From Cryobacterium breve (GTDB lineage: Bacteria > Actinomycetota > Actinomycetes > Actinomycetales > Microbacteriaceae), in assembly GCF_027594785.1 (NCBI RefSeq), contig NZ_CP075584.1:1364001-1428000 (forward strand): 64,000 nt of DNA, given 5' to 3'. Below, in pieces: positions 37,086 through 47,152 of this stretch. Both the position numbers and the translations under genes were made by a program. The notes under the pieces were generated by a model. That model had not been told where the DNA came from. It saw nothing but the letters and a program-made list of their open reading frames with translations, and searched no databases. Each line of letters opens with the position of its first letter. Position 1 is the first letter of the stretch.

Positions 37086-37161
37086 CGCTCCGACCGGGCG
37101 CGAGCCGGCCGAGGCACAGGGTGCAGGCACGCCGGGCAGCGGATGCGCCGGGCCCGGACAG

Positions 37162-37224
37162 CGCAGGCCTCACGAACCGGAGGGCCCAGGAACCGCAGGC
37201 TTCACGAACCGGAGGGCTCAGACC
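37162..37224. repeat. Two-copy direct repeat
   Basis: Two adjacent ~31-base units share CGCAGGC(C/T)TCACGAACCGGAGGGC(C/T)CAG. The second copy runs into the 3' end of the MDR oxidoreductase gene. Confidence 0.65.
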
Positions 37225-38135
37225 AGACCGAGCACGACCTTGCCGCGCACGTGCCCACCCATCAGGTACCGATAGGCGTCCGCGACCTCGTCGAGCGGGA
37301 AAACCCGGTCGATCGGCAGCACCACGTCCCCGCTCGCGACCCGGTTGGCGAGGGCGGCCAGGTCGCCGGGACGGGCCGCCTGGCCTCCGACTCCGGTGAT
37401 GCCGGCATCCGCCCGGTAGCCGCGCGCCGCGATCGTGTTGATGCGGGTGCCGGGCACGCCGAGTTCGAGGCCCGCGTCGATCGTCGCGGGACCGTTGTTG
37501 TCGAGCACGGCGGTCACCCGGGGCACGAGCGCCCGCACCCGATCGACGAGTCCCGTGCCGTAGGCGACCGGGATCACGCCGAGACCGCGGAGGAAGTCGT
37601 GGTTGGCGGGACTCGCGGTTCCGACCACGGTCGCGCCGGTGCGCACGGCGAGCTGGGCAGCGAGAACCCCCACTCCCCCGGAGGCGGCGCTCACGAGCAC
37701 GGTGTCCTCGCGGGTCAGCGCCAGGGAGCGCACCGAGGCCGCCGCGGTGCGACCGGCGATATCGAGCGCTCCGGCGGGGAGGAACCCGAGGGCATCCGGT
37801 TTGCGGATGATCGCGGACGCGTCAACGACGATCCAGTCCGCCTGGGCGACCATGCGCGCGCCGCCGAGAACGGCGTCGCCGACAGCCCAGCTCGTCACGT
37901 CGGCACCGAGTTCGTCGATGACGCCGGAGAAGTCGTTGCCGTTGCCGCTCGGCAGGGCGACGCTGTATGCGCCGGCGGCCGGGCCGCCGCGCAGGATCTT
38001 CCAGTCAACGGGATTGAGCCCCGCGGCGTGCACCCGCACGCGCACCTGGCCCCGACCGGCGGCAGGCGCGTCGCCGGTGATCACCCGCAGAACTTCCGGG
38101 CCGCCGAATTCGGAGAAGCGCACGAAACGAGCCAT
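37218..38135 (-). CDS. MDR-family NADP-dependent oxidoreductase (quinone reductase-like)
   Basis: A 305-residue zinc-free medium-chain dehydrogenase/quinone-oxidoreductase. The GroES-like N-terminal domain has FGGPEVLRVITGDAPAAGRG and VHAAGLNPVDWKILRG. The Rossmann domain has TVLVSAASGGVGVLAAQLAV (the AxxGxVG nucleotide motif) and ends HVRGKVVLGLV. No zinc-ligating cysteines are seen. Probably reduces quinones or enones with NADPH. The ATG at 38135 is standard (MARFVRFSEFG). Confidence 0.9.
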   Translation of the reverse strand: MARFVRFSEFGGPEVLRVITGDAPAAGRGQVRVRVHAAGLNPVDWKILRGGPAAGAYSVALPSGNGNDFSGVIDELGADVTSWAVGDAVLGGARMVAQADWIVVDASAIIRKPDALGFLPAGALDIAGRTAAASVRSLALTREDTVLVSAASGGVGVLAAQLAVRTGATVVGTASPANHDFLRGLGVIPVAYGTGLVDRVRALVPRVTAVLDNNGPATIDAGLELGVPGTRINTIAARGYRADAGITGVGGQAARPGDLAALANRVASGDVVLPIDRVFPLDEVADAYRYLMGGHVRGKVVLGLV

Positions 38136-38276
38136 GTGCCCAGCCTATTCAGGGCGCGCACGCCCCGGCACCCCTCGAACGCGGCGGCGTCACCCGACCG
38201 GTTTTCGCCGCCCGCGAACGGCCAGGGCCGGCCGGCTCCGAGGCGTTGCGGGACACCGGTTCCGGGAATACATTGT

Positions 38277-38307
38277 CAATAGTTGAGCCACATCGACTCA
38301 ACTATTG
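38277..38307. promoter_or_regulatory. HAIR-like inverted repeat (candidate HspR site)
   Basis: CAATAGTTGAG and CTCAACTATTG form a perfect 11-bp inverted repeat with a 9-base spacer, so the core TTGAG-N9-CTCAA matches the geometry of the HspR (HAIR) operator. A further half site, CAATTGAG, follows at about 38313-38320. It lies about 85 bases before the Hsp20 start and is likely a heat-shock repressor site. Confidence 0.8.
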
Positions 38308-38392
38308 AAGGTCAATTGAGAATCGTCCGGACTTCCGGGGCGACGCCGGACGGATGAGCACCCCCGGAGCCGGACCAAGGGAAGGACACACC

Positions 38393-38839
38393 ATGGCAAT
38401 GAATTACGATCCGTTCCGCGAACTCGACCGCATGGCATCGGCCCTCATCGACAACCGGGGACCCCGGGTCATGCCGATGGACCTCTTCCGGGAGGGTGAT
38501 CACTACGTGCTGAACGCCGACATGCCCGGCATCGACCCGGGTTCGGTGGACATCGACGTCGACGGCCAGCTGCTCACGATCCGGGGCGAGCGCACGATGG
38601 CGAACCACGAGAACGTCAAGTGGCTGACCCGCGAGCGCATGGCCGGCTCGTTCCTTCGCCAGCTCAACCTCGGGCAGGGCATCGACGTCGACCGCATCGG
38701 CGCGACGTACAACAACGGCGTACTGAGCGTGACGATCCCGGTGAGCGAGGCCGCCAAGCCGCGCAAGATCGCCGTGACGAGCTCGGGAGACCAGGGCGAG
38801 CGAGTTCTGCAGGTCAAGGAAGGCGAGCACACAGGCTGA
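38393..38839 (+). CDS. Small heat-shock protein, Hsp20 family
   Basis: A 148-residue alpha-crystallin-domain chaperone that holds unfolding proteins. N-terminus MNYDPFRELDRMASALID, then the ACD with MPMDLFREGDHYVLNADMPG, SVDIDVDGQLLTIRGER and the conserved GVLSVTIPVSEAAKPRKIAV near the end (I-x-V region). Start ATG 38393, preceded by GGGAAGGA. The promoter carries a HAIR-like operator, suggesting HspR control. A strong terminator follows the stop. Confidence 0.93.
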   Translation: MAMNYDPFRELDRMASALIDNRGPRVMPMDLFREGDHYVLNADMPGIDPGSVDIDVDGQLLTIRGERTMANHENVKWLTRERMAGSFLRQLNLGQGIDVDRIGATYNNGVLSVTIPVSEAAKPRKIAVTSSGDQGERVLQVKEGEHTG

Positions 38840-38867
38840 CGCGCCCGGCATGATCAAGCACCGCCCT

Positions 38868-38901
38868 CTGCGGACCCGGAGAATAAACTCCGGGTCCGCA
38901 G
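38868..38901 (+). terminator. Rho-independent-like terminator after Hsp20 gene
   Basis: CTGCGGACCCGGAG and CTCCGGGTCCGCAG form a perfect 14-bp stem around a 6-base A-rich loop (AATAAA). No T-run follows, as is common in GC-rich actinobacteria. Confidence 0.85.
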
Positions 38902-38977
38902 GCATGTTCGTCTGGAATACACCGGGCGTTCAAGAACGACTGGTCGACTATTCAGGGTAGAGTCAGTCGACTCGACG

Positions 38978-39952
38978 ATGAGTGCTCACAGTCCCGACGA
39001 ATGGAAAGTTCATTTGAACCTGCGAACGGCCGAATACCCCAGGCCGGACTATTTCCTGCTCCACCTCAGTGACACGCACCTCCTGGCCGATGGCGGCCGA
39101 CTGTACGACCGGGTCGACAGCGCCCAGCACCTCGCCGAACTCTTCGCCGAGGTCGAAGCATCCTCTGGCCGCCCCGACGCCATCGTCATCACCGGCGACC
39201 TGGCCGACAAGGGTGAAGCGGATGCTTATGCCCTGGTTCGCAGCATCGTCGAACCGGCCGCCGCTCGGCTCGGCGCCCGCGTCATCTGGGTGATGGGCAA
39301 CCACGACGACCGCTCGGCTTTCCGTGCTGAGCTTCTCGGCCAGCCCTCGTCGACGGCTCCCATCGACCGCGTCGACTACATCGGCGGCCTCCGCATCATC
39401 ACGCTCGACACCTCGGTCCCCTCCCAGCACTTCGGCACCGTGACCGACGCCCAGCTCGCCTGGCTCACCACCGAGCTGAGCGTTCCCGCGCCGGACGGCA
39501 CCATCCTCGCGATGCATCACCCGCCCGTGCCGAGTGTGCTCGACCTCGCCGTCTCGGTCGAACTCCGCGGCCAGTCGCGCCTGGCCAAGGTGCTCCGCGG
39601 CACGGATGTCCGCAGCATCCTCGCCGGGCACCTGCACTATTCCTCGACCGCGATGTTCGCCGGCATCCCGGTGTCGGTGGCCTCGGCCACGTGCTACACA
39701 CAGGACCTCAACGTGCCCGTCGGCGGCACCCGTGGCCGCGACGGCGCCCGGTCGTTCAACCTCGTGCACGTCTACCCGGACACCGTGCTGCACTCGGTCG
39801 TGCCGCTCGGCAGCTATGCTCCGCTCGACTACATCGACCCGGAGGAGAGCGCCCGACGCCTCGCCGCGTCGGGCATCACGATCATGGACGCGGGTACTCT
39901 GCCAGCGCTCCGCGAGCCGCCGATGACCACGCCGATCCCGGTTCTGCGCTAA
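38978..39952 (+). CDS. Metallophosphoesterase (class III cyclic-nucleotide phosphodiesterase-like)
   Basis: A 324-residue calcineurin-like phosphoesterase. Metal ligands are in order: LHLSDTHL (DxH), ITGDLADKG (GDxxD), WVMGNHDDR (GNHD), MHHPPVP (H) and [10 protein letters not shown] (GHxH). This order and spacing fit CpdA/Rv0805-type cAMP phosphodiesterases. The start ATG lies 14 bases after a TAGAGT box. Its 3' end overlaps the convergent Stealth gene by about 70 bases, which is unusual. Confidence 0.88.
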   Translation: MSAHSPDEWKVHLNLRTAEYPRPDYFLLHLSDTHLLADGGRLYDRVDSAQHLAELFAEVEASSGRPDAIVITGDLADKGEADAYALVRSIVEPAAARLGARVIWVMGNHDDRSAFRAELLGQPSSTAPIDRVDYIGGLRIITLDTSVPSQHFGTVTDAQLAWLTTELSVPAPDGTILAMHHPPVPSVLDLAVSVELRGQSRLAKVLRGTDVRSILAGHLHYSSTAMFAGIPVSVASATCYTQDLNVPVGGTRGRDGARSFNLVHVYPDTVLHSVVPLGSYAPLDYIDPEESARRLAASGITIMDAGTLPALREPPMTTPIPVLR

Positions 39953-41666
39953 ACGGTCCGGTTCGCGGCGCACCGCCGACGTCACCGACGCCGCCGTTGA
40001 CAGCGGTCGCAGCCGCTGCGGCGGGCGTGACGCTCGCCGAGTCCTGCGCCTCGCGCTCCCACGGCGCGACGATCGGGAAGTACTGCTCGAGGAACTCGGT
40101 CACGGCTGCGCGGCGCACGTCGTCCGAGATCTCGGGGAAGCTGCCGTCGTTGAGGCAGAACATGTCCTGGTCGCGGCGCTTGCGGAGCTTGTTCATCTGA
40201 CGCAGGGCGAGCTTGAGCGTCGTCTCGATGTAGAGCGACCTGGCCTGGGTCTGCTCGACGGCGCGCCCGGTGGTCAGCGCGTAGTAGTGGTAGAGCGAGT
40301 TCGTCACGGAGATGTCGGTCGCCGAGCGGAACTGGCTCGCCGCCGTGCGGGCGAAGTCCTCGGGGAACTCGGCCTCGAGCTCGTTCAGCACGCTCTTGCG
40401 CATCGGTACGGCCGTGTGCTCGAGGTGCCGGGTCGTGACCTTGCCGAAGCGTTCGCGCAGCAGCGCCCGGTTGACCCGGGCGGCGTTCTCGAACCCGCTG
40501 CGGCTCGGGTCGTTCTCGCCGAGGCCGATCCGGGTGGATGCCTCGATGAACTTGGTGACGCCGCCGGGCGAGAAGAACAGTTCCGGTCCGATCGGACGGC
40601 CGAAGAACATGTCGTCGTTGGAGTACAGGAAGTGCTCGGCGAGCCCGGGGATGTGGTGCAGCTGGCTCTCGACGGCGTGCGAGTTGTGCGTCGGCAGCAC
40701 GCTCGGGTCCGGGAAGAAGTCTTCGCTGTTCATGATCGTGACGCGCGGGTGCTCGGCGAGCCACTCGGGCGCGGGCGAGTCCGTGGCGATGAAGATACGG
40801 CGCACCCAGGGTGCGAACATGTAGACGCTGCGCAGGGCGTACTTGAGTTCGTCGATCTGGCGGAACCGGGCGTCGGACTCGTCGCCGCTGCCGACGACGT
40901 AGGCCTTCATCCGCTTGGCGCGTTCGCGCTGGAAGTCGCTCGAGGAGCCGTCGACCCAGGAGAAGACCATGTCGATGTCGAAGCTGACGTCGCTCGCGAG
41001 ATCGTCGAACATGTGCTGCAAGGTGCGCCAGGTGCGCCCGAACAGGGTGATGGTGGTCTCGCGGGCCTCGCCACGCGGCATCCGCTTGCGCATCAGGGAA
41101 TTCTCGACCGGGGCGACGATCTCGTCTTCGCCGAAGAACCAGAGTTCGAACTGGAACGCGGTCTCGGCGCCGTACCGGAGGCGACCGATCGGTTCGATGC
41201 GCGGACGGTAGACCCGGAAGACGGATGACTTGCGCAGCGTGGTGAGGGCGCCGTCGGCGAGGAGGAGGGGCTGGGTGAGGTGCCCGTCGAGGGGCTTGGC
41301 GTAGAAGGGGTCGTTGGAGAACGCCTCGGCGAGCGCGCGGGTGATGTGCTTGCGGCGTTTGCGGTCGACGGCGAGCACCGGGCGGTCGTGGTCGCCGCGG
41401 ACGAGCAGGAAGTCGATGCCGGCGGTGTCGAGGGCGTGCGCGACGGCGAGCAGGTCCCTGACCATGGACTCGTGCGGGGTGAAGTGGCCGTTGATGAGGG
41501 CGATTTCGCCCTTGCGCACGACGACGTCGTCGCGGTCGAAACGGCGGGTGCGGGCGTCCGGGGACAACAGCACCAGTTCGGGTTCCGCGCTCAGCGAGAG
41601 CACCGGAACGCCGGGGCCGGCCGGGATGACCGACTGCTCTGCGGCTGAACGATCGACGGTAACCAT
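39882..41666 (-). CDS. Stealth family sugar-phosphate transferase
   Basis: About 594 residues, similar to capsular polysaccharide phosphotransferases that move hexose-1-phosphate onto cell-surface glycans. The four Stealth regions are visible: CR1 [15 protein letters not shown]2 [20 protein letters not shown] with [14 protein letters not shown]3 [17 protein letters not shown] and CR4 near NDGSFPEIS. The N-terminal 230 residues form an extra domain ([20 protein letters not shown]). The start ATG 41666 follows GAGGAGGACC. The C-terminus is Ala/Gly-rich and runs into the convergent phosphodiesterase gene. The acceptor is unknown. Confidence 0.88.
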   Translation of the reverse strand: MVTVDRSAAEQSVIPAGPGVPVLSLSAEPELVLLSPDARTRRFDRDDVVVRKGEIALINGHFTPHESMVRDLLAVAHALDTAGIDFLLVRGDHDRPVLAVDRKRRKHITRALAEAFSNDPFYAKPLDGHLTQPLLLADGALTTLRKSSVFRVYRPRIEPIGRLRYGAETAFQFELWFFGEDEIVAPVENSLMRKRMPRGEARETTITLFGRTWRTLQHMFDDLASDVSFDIDMVFSWVDGSSSDFQRERAKRMKAYVVGSGDESDARFRQIDELKYALRSVYMFAPWVRRIFIATDSPAPEWLAEHPRVTIMNSEDFFPDPSVLPTHNSHAVESQLHHIPGLAEHFLYSNDDMFFGRPIGPELFFSPGGVTKFIEASTRIGLGENDPSRSGFENAARVNRALLRERFGKVTTRHLEHTAVPMRKSVLNELEAEFPEDFARTAASQFRSATDISVTNSLYHYYALTTGRAVEQTQARSLYIETTLKLALRQMNKLRKRRDQDMFCLNDGSFPEISDDVRRAAVTEFLEQYFPIVAPWEREAQDSASVTPAAAAATAVNGGVGDVGGAPRTGPFSAEPGSAWSSAARGALAEYPRP

Positions 41667-41866
41667 GGTCCTCCTCGGGATGTGGGAACACTCATCCACG
41701 AGGCAACCGTGTGTTGCCGGGGAGAGTGCGTCCGGTGCGTGCCGGCGGCCGCGACCCGGTCTGCGCCGGGAGCCGACAGCCGACAGCAAGCGGTAGCGTT
41801 CCTCCCAGTCTACGTTGCCCGGAGACCCGTGCCGGCGGCTCCCTCGGTACCGCCGCACGACCATGC

Positions 41867-41985
41867 GCGCCAGATGCGCCGTTTCGCGCCAGGCACGCTT
41901 ACCCGACGCGGCTTCGCGCGCCAGATGCGCCGTTTCGCGCCAGGCACGCCTGGCGCGAAGCGGCGATTGTGGCGCGCGACCATTC
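41867..41985. repeat. Palindromic element family G, copies 2 and 3 in tandem
   Basis: The core GCGCCGTTTCGCGCCAGGCA occurs twice here (about 41877-41896 and 41927-41946). The second copy is completed by GCCTGGCGCGAAGCGGCG to a full hairpin, as at 31092-31146. It lies in the 341-base gap between the Stealth gene start and the DUF1761 gene end. Confidence 0.75.
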
Positions 41986-42007
41986 GGAGGCGACTCCCGG
42001 AGGCGAG

Positions 42008-42436
42008 TCAGCGGGCGCTGATGCCGATCAGGCCGATGATGAGGGCCATCAAAACGAGGGTGACGAGCTCGTGCGCGAGGTTGAGCACCGTGAGCCCGGC
42101 GGGGCGCCGGTCGAAGACGTCGTGGGTGATCATCCGGGCGGCGGTGAAGCCGGCCCAGAGGATCAGCGCGGTCAGCAGCGCATTGGCGAGGAAGCTGCCG
42201 CCGTAGAAGTTCTGCGTGATGGCGATCGCGCCGGCGAGCACCCACGCGGTCACGAAACTGACGAGCACGGTGATGACGATGGGCGCGACCGCGTTCGCTC
42301 GCATGCTTTCCTCGTCATGGCCGACCGTGCGCATCCAGTACGCACCGAAGACCCGGCGCGAGTACCAGACCGACCCGACGGCCATGCTCGATGCGGTGGC
42401 GAGCAGTACGGCCCAGATGTTGATCTCGGGAACCAT
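42008..42436 (-). CDS. DUF1761 family membrane protein
   Basis: A 142-residue integral membrane protein of the DUF1761 family: start MVPEINIWAVLLATASSMAV, then SVWYSRRVFGAYWM (the WYS signature), followed by three helices (PIVITVLVSFVTAWVLAGAI, LANALLTALILWAGF, LVTLVLMALIIGLIGI). Function unknown. The ATG at 42436 follows GAGAGGATCC. The upstream DUF255 frame reads into it without a stop. Confidence 0.85.
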   Translation of the reverse strand: MVPEINIWAVLLATASSMAVGSVWYSRRVFGAYWMRTVGHDEESMRANAVAPIVITVLVSFVTAWVLAGAIAITQNFYGGSFLANALLTALILWAGFTAARMITHDVFDRRPAGLTVLNLAHELVTLVLMALIIGLIGISAR

Positions 42437-44746
42437 GTGGGATCCTCTCGCTGATTCCGCCGGTGGCGGAGGGACTGCCTCGATGTTAGGGGAAGCGAGG
42501 CCGTCCGGAGCGATCTCGGCGGATGTCTCCCCGATCGTTAGCTCCGCGGGGTCGGTCACCGGCGCCCGGCAGACGAAGTCCTGGCAGAGGTAGGCGGTCG
42601 GCAGCTCGCGGAGTGGCGCGCGGCCGGCGAAGAGGTCGAATCCGGCTGCGGCGAGCGCCCGGGCCTGGTTCGCCGTGACGGATGCCACGACCCCGTGCGA
42701 CCGCTGCCTCGCGCGGTCGACGAGTGCCGTCACGCTCACGGCAGCGGGTACATCGAAGAAGGACGGCGCGGTGGAGAAGTCGGGCTCACCGGGTTCGTCG
42801 GGGTCGACGGCGCCGCCCAGGCCGCCCAGCTGACCGACGTGATCCGGCCCGCCGAGATCAGCGAGCTCGCCGAGCAGTTCACCGGGCGGTCTGCGCTCGT
42901 CGAGTGCACCCTCGTCTGGCGACGTTGCCAGAGGCCCGCTGTCTGGCGACACGATCACGAGCTGTTCCGCGGGAGCGGGCAGTGCAGAGCAGAGCCTGAA
43001 GCACGGCGCCGAAGGCGAGCGGCCGTTCGGCGGCGCGGGCGACGAACGGAACGACCGCCGTGACGGCCGCGTCCCGGTACTTCTCCGATTCGGTCAGCAG
43101 GTACAGCAGCTGCGCGGCGCCTGCGGCGGCCGACCGTCCGGAGGGGTAGGCGCCCTCGGAAGGATCGACCTCGAGGGCGAGTCCCTGGCTGACCAGCACG
43201 GGATCGGAGCCGGCCGGGACCCGGAACCGTGTCGGGGCCGGGTCTGTCGTCGCCGCCGTGTCGGGCACGGCGATGCCTGTCGTCGCCGTGCCCGTCGTCA
43301 CCGTTTCCGTGGTCTCCGCCGTGTCAGTGGTCGGCGCTAGCGTGCTGTCCACCAGCAGGCGCGCCGCGGACGCATAGCGTTCCTCGCCCGTCACGAGTGC
43401 CAGTTCGAGGAGTCCCCGTGCGAACATCCCGAAGTCCTCCAGCGTCGCCCGCGCCGTCGAGATCCGGCCGGCGATGGAGGCGCGCACGAGCGCCGGCGGG
43501 TCACCGGCGGGTGGCACGGTGAGATGCCGGGACAGCAGGTAGTCGGCGGCGCGGGCCGCGGCATCCGTGTACCGGGGCTCGTCGAAGGCGAAACCGGCCC
43601 GGGCGATCGCGGCGATCGCCAGGCCGTTCCAGCCGGTGAGCACCTTCTCGTCAAGGGCGGGGCGGGGCTGCGTGCGCCGGGCGTCGATGTCGAGGGCGTA
43701 GTAGCCGCCCTCGACGCGGCGTCCGGCGACCGACCGCTCTCGGAATCCTGGGCGCTCGCGAAGCCGCCGTCGGGCAGTTGCATCACGGAAAGGAGGAAGC
43801 CGGCGACGCCCTCGGCGACCGTGCGCGCCCACTGCTCGCCGGTCAGCTTCCAGGCCTGGGTGTAGAGCTCGAGGAGCTGGGCGTTGTCGTAGAGCATGCG
43901 CTCGAAGTGCGGCTCGCTCCAGTCCCCGTTGACGGCGTAGCGGAAGAATCCACCCTCCACGGAGTCCCGCAGCGGGGAGGCGCCCATCCGCTTGAGGGTG
44001 CGCAGGGCGAGGTCGCGGCCGGCCGGCCGGCCGAGCAGGAACCCCAGGGCCGGGGCGACGGGAAATTTCGGCGCGCCGCCAAAGCCGCCGTGGCGGGTGT
44101 CCTCCGTCGCGGCGAGGGCCGCGACGATGCCGTCCAGCACGCCGCCCTGCGGCAGCAGGCTCCGCAGGCCATCACCATCACCATCAACGTCGACACCGTC
44201 GACCGCAGCGTCGGCGACGGCGGCATCGGCGACCTCCTGCTGCCGGGCGGCCGCGGCGAGGGCGTCTGCGACGAGAGCACCGGTCTCGGTGACCTCGGCG
44301 CGGCGGGCGGTCCAGGCATCCGTGACGGCTTCCAGGACCTGGCGGAACGCCGGACGGCCGGGAACGGCGATCGGCGGAAAGTAGGTGCCCGCGTAGAAGG
44401 CGCGCCCCTCGGGGTTGACGAAGACATTGAGCGGCCAGCCGAGCCCGTCGACGAAGGCGCTTGCCGCGGCGAGATAAGTCGCGTCGACCTCTGGGTGTTC
44501 CTCCCGGTCGACCTTGATGCTCACGAAGTGCGCGTTGAGGTAGGCGGCGAGGTCGGGGTCGCTGAAACTCTCTCGCGCCATCACGTGACACCAGTGACAG
44601 GTCGAATATCCGATCGACACGAGCAGCGGCAGGTCGCGTGCCCTGGCCTCGGCGAAGGCCTCTTCGCCCCAGCCGTGCCAATCGACCGGGTTGTCGGCGT
44701 GTGAGCGGAGGTATGGGCTGATCGCATCGGCGAGACGATTCGGCAT
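42437..44746 (-). CDS. DUF255 thioredoxin-fold/AGE-like protein (YyaL type; frame broken twice)
   Basis: About 770 residues. The N-terminal thioredoxin-like domain has [20 protein letters not shown] (CHWC redox motif, about 43-57), [19 protein letters not shown] and [21 protein letters not shown]. The C-terminal (alpha/alpha)6 domain has [56 protein letters not shown] and ends [13 protein letters not shown]. Frame breaks: near 43738-43745, one base missing or two extra between AQDSES and [11 protein letters not shown]; at 42992-42997 (GAGCCT), where one removed base gives [21 protein letters not shown]. After the normal end the frame stays open into the DUF1761 start, so the true stop is uncertain. 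Function in the family is unclear. Confidence 0.85.
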
Positions 44747-44851
44747 GATCCCATTGTGCCCTGACCCCGCAACCGTGAACTGAGCCGGTGGTGCCGCGCC
44801 CGACTGGTTACAGTGGACACACCTCGACGGTTGGAAGCTGGGAGTTGCGGG

Positions 44852-45808
44852 ATGACATCGGAGTCGGTGGCCCTTCGGCTACACGCCGAGGCCTCAGCGG
44901 ATGCCGCCCTCGCCTCTGCTCTCCGCGCGGCCTACCGGGGCAGGCACGACGTGCTCGACGCCCTGTGGTGGCGGGCCCACCCGCTCGCAGTGACCCCGGG
45001 CGGTCGACCGGATCCCGCCGCCGAGCTGCCCCGGTTACAGTCGGCCGTCTACGCACGCCCGGGCCCGACCGGCTCTGCCGTGGAGAGCGAGCGCCGGCTC
45101 CATGCACTCACGGCCCAGCTGCGACAGGACGAGAGCGACCTCGACGCGGTGCTGGTGCTGTTCCGCGACGCCGTCCGCTCCGGCGGCGCTCTCCCCCGCC
45201 CGGCTCCCGGCACACCGCCTGCGCCGGGCGTTCCTGGCAGCCCGGGCGCCGCCGACGCGACCGTACGAGCCCCCCGCGCCCTCCGCACGCGGACCCTGCG
45301 CCGCAGCGCGCTCCTCGTCGCGGCCGGAGTCCTCGTCGGCGGGATCGCCGTCGCCATGGCCTCGGTCGTGCTTCCCCATGGCGGCCCGGCGAGCGGCCCG
45401 GGCACCGAGCCGGCGGCATCCGCTTCGCCCGGGTTGCTCGCGCTCTTCGACCAGCCGCCGATCCCCGACCAGACCACGATCGACCTCGGTCCGGACTTCC
45501 GGCGGGATTCGATCCACGCGATGTTCGTCGAGCGCGAGACCAGCTCATTCGTGTACGTCGCCGCGCGGCGCGGCGACGAGCTCTATTGCGTCATTCTGCG
45601 CACCCAGGGCCAGCAGGGCGCGAGCGCATGCGTCGGCCTCGCCGAACTCGCCCGCCGCGGCCTCGCGCTCACGGCGACCGTGCCCGTCAATCCCTTCACC
45701 CTCGGCAAGGATTCCCTCGAACCGGCGGGCGCCCTCGCGGACGTCACGATCCGGGTCAGCACCGACGGCGTCGTGTCGAGCGAGACCGCCCCGCACCCCA
45801 CCGACTGA
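44852..45808 (+). CDS. Anchored protein, tandem paralogue 1
   Basis: A 318-residue protein of unknown family. The cytoplasmic N-terminal domain (about 1-110) has [20 protein letters not shown] and a helix [22 protein letters not shown] Pro/Gly linker follows, then one transmembrane helix ([20 protein letters not shown], about 165-184). The extracellular C-terminal domain has [20 protein letters not shown] and [11 protein letters not shown], where two Cys may form a disulfide. The start ATG 44852 is preceded by GGAG. The neighbour at 45959 has the same layout. The arrangement recalls an anti-sigma factor or receptor, but no such domain was identified. Confidence 0.65.
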   Translation: MTSESVALRLHAEASADAALASALRAAYRGRHDVLDALWWRAHPLAVTPGGRPDPAAELPRLQSAVYARPGPTGSAVESERRLHALTAQLRQDESDLDAVLVLFRDAVRSGGALPRPAPGTPPAPGVPGSPGAADATVRAPRALRTRTLRRSALLVAAGVLVGGIAVAMASVVLPHGGPASGPGTEPAASASPGLLALFDQPPIPDQTTIDLGPDFRRDSIHAMFVERETSSFVYVAARRGDELYCVILRTQGQQGASACVGLAELARRGLALTATVPVNPFTLGKDSLEPAGALADVTIRVSTDGVVSSETAPHPTD

Positions 45809-45840
45809 TCTCCCGGTCTCCTGGCTTCCTGGCCGGCAGT

Positions 45841-45887
45841 AACTGTGGCCAGTCCCGACAGGTGTGGCCAGTCCCCCGGCCACAGTT
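45841..45887. repeat. Palindrome family H
   Basis: AACTGTGGCC and GGCCACAGTT form a perfect 10-bp stem; the loop holds a second GTGGCCAGTCCC direct copy. It lies between the two tandem paralogues. Confidence 0.6.
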
Positions 45888-45958
45888 GTCCGCACCGGCA
45901 ACAGTGTTGCGGCGGTGCACTCGCTAGGGTGAGTGTCACAACCGTCGGGGGGCCGGAA

Positions 45959-47037
45959 ATGGTATTCGAGAGCAGCGCAGAGTCCGATCAGCAGCGGTCC
46001 CAACAGCAGCAGCACGCTGGGAACCTGCGCGAGGCTGCCCAGGCGGATGCCGCGCTCGGCGCGGTCCTGCGCCGCGCCTACCTGGGTCGCCACGACGTGC
46101 TCGACGCCCTCTGGTGGCGCGCGCATCCGCTCACAGAGACGCCGGCCGGCCGACTGGACCCCGCCGCCGAGCTCCCGACGCTGCAGGCGGCCGTGTACTC
46201 CCGTGCCCGCTCAGCCGAGTCCGCCCCCGGGGACGAACAGCGGCTCGCGGCCCTGCAGCTGGCGCTCGAGCAGGACGCCGCCGACCTCGACGAGCTCCTC
46301 GAGCAGTACCCCGCGCCCATCACTGCCGCCGAAACCGGTCCCTGTCCTTCCGCGAGAGCGGGAAAAAGCCCTTATCGGTGCCCGATAGGGGCACTTTTTC
46401 CGCTCTCGCGGGGACGGGGGTCGGCGACGCGACGGAAATCGAGATCGGCGCCGGTCCGGAGAGCCCGGCTCCACAACGACTCCGGGGACCGCGTGGGACC
46501 GCGCTGCTCCTTGCGGCGGGCGCGGCAGCCGGGGTGCTCGCACTGCTCGCTGTGCAGGCGAGCGGTCTGGCCGGCGCAACGGATGCCTCGGGAGGCACTA
46601 CCCCGACGGCGGGAGCCACCGAGACGGCCGGGCCCACCGCATCCGCCGGAAACCTGCTCGGGGTCTTCGACCAGCCCGAATTCGTGCCCGACGACACCAC
46701 GCCCGCCCTCGGCGGCGAGTACACCTCGGTGCACAGCCTTTTCGGACCGGTCCTCGAAACCGGACTGCCGTACAGCGTCTTCGCGGCACGGCTCCGGGAC
46801 GACCAATACTGCCTGATCCTCCGCAACGCCGACCTCACCGGCACGAGCGCGTGCACCACGCTCGACGAACTCACCGGGAGCGGGTTACACCTCAACGCCA
46901 CGGTCATGGGCACGCTCGACAGCGCAGACCCCCTCGCCGCATCGGTCACCCACGACCAGCTGATCGACGTCAGCGTCGATTGGACCGCAGACGGAATGAG
47001 CTCATCGAGCGGCCCGCACCGCAGCGCAGACGGGTAG
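45959..47037 (+). CDS. Anchored protein, tandem paralogue 2 (frame broken inside palindrome D)
   Basis: Same layout as the gene before it. The N-terminal domain has [20 protein letters not shown] and a helical EQRLAALQLALEQDAADLDE. A linker, one helix (ALLLAAGAAAGVLALLAVQA) and a C-terminal domain (SVFAARLRDDQYCLILRNAD, CTTLDELTGSG) follow. Corrected length is about 359 residues. The linker contains a strong 62-base palindrome (46350-46411). Frames before and after it differ by one missing or two extra bases, so the break lies in or next to the hairpin (homopolymers GGGAAAAAG, CTTTTTCC). ATG 45959 is preceded by GGGGGGCCGG. Confidence 0.6.
46350..46411. repeat. Palindromic element family D (inside a coding sequence)
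   Basis: Outer arms CCGCGAGAGCGGGAAAAAG and CTTTTTCCGCTCTCGCGG; inner arms GCCCTTATCGG and CCGATAGGGGC. A near-perfect long hairpin located in the linker-coding part of paralogue 2. The first paralogue has no such insert. Confidence 0.75.
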
Positions 47038-47049
47038 CCCGGAAGCCGA

Positions 47050-47111
47050 GTGTCGCCGCACCGGCCGAGTATCGCCGGTGTACCGGGTCGTCTGGGCGGA
47101 ACCGGCGACAC
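47050..47111. repeat. Weak palindrome in convergent gap
   Basis: GTGTCGCCG and CGGCGACAC are separated by about 44 bases, with an internal GTATCGCCGGTG copy. It lies between paralogue 2 and the convergent PnuC gene and may serve as a terminator. Confidence 0.45.
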
Positions 47112-47152
47112 CCGACCGTGGTCGACGGCGCGAGGCGCGTCGCGCGGGCGAA

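Noticed and set aside
37162..37224. Possible attachment-site duplication
   Set aside because: Only two adjacent units with no integrase, tRNA or mobile genes near.
41867..41985. Possible CRISPR array
   Set aside because: Only two copies of a palindromic unit with no regular spacers and no cas genes nearby.
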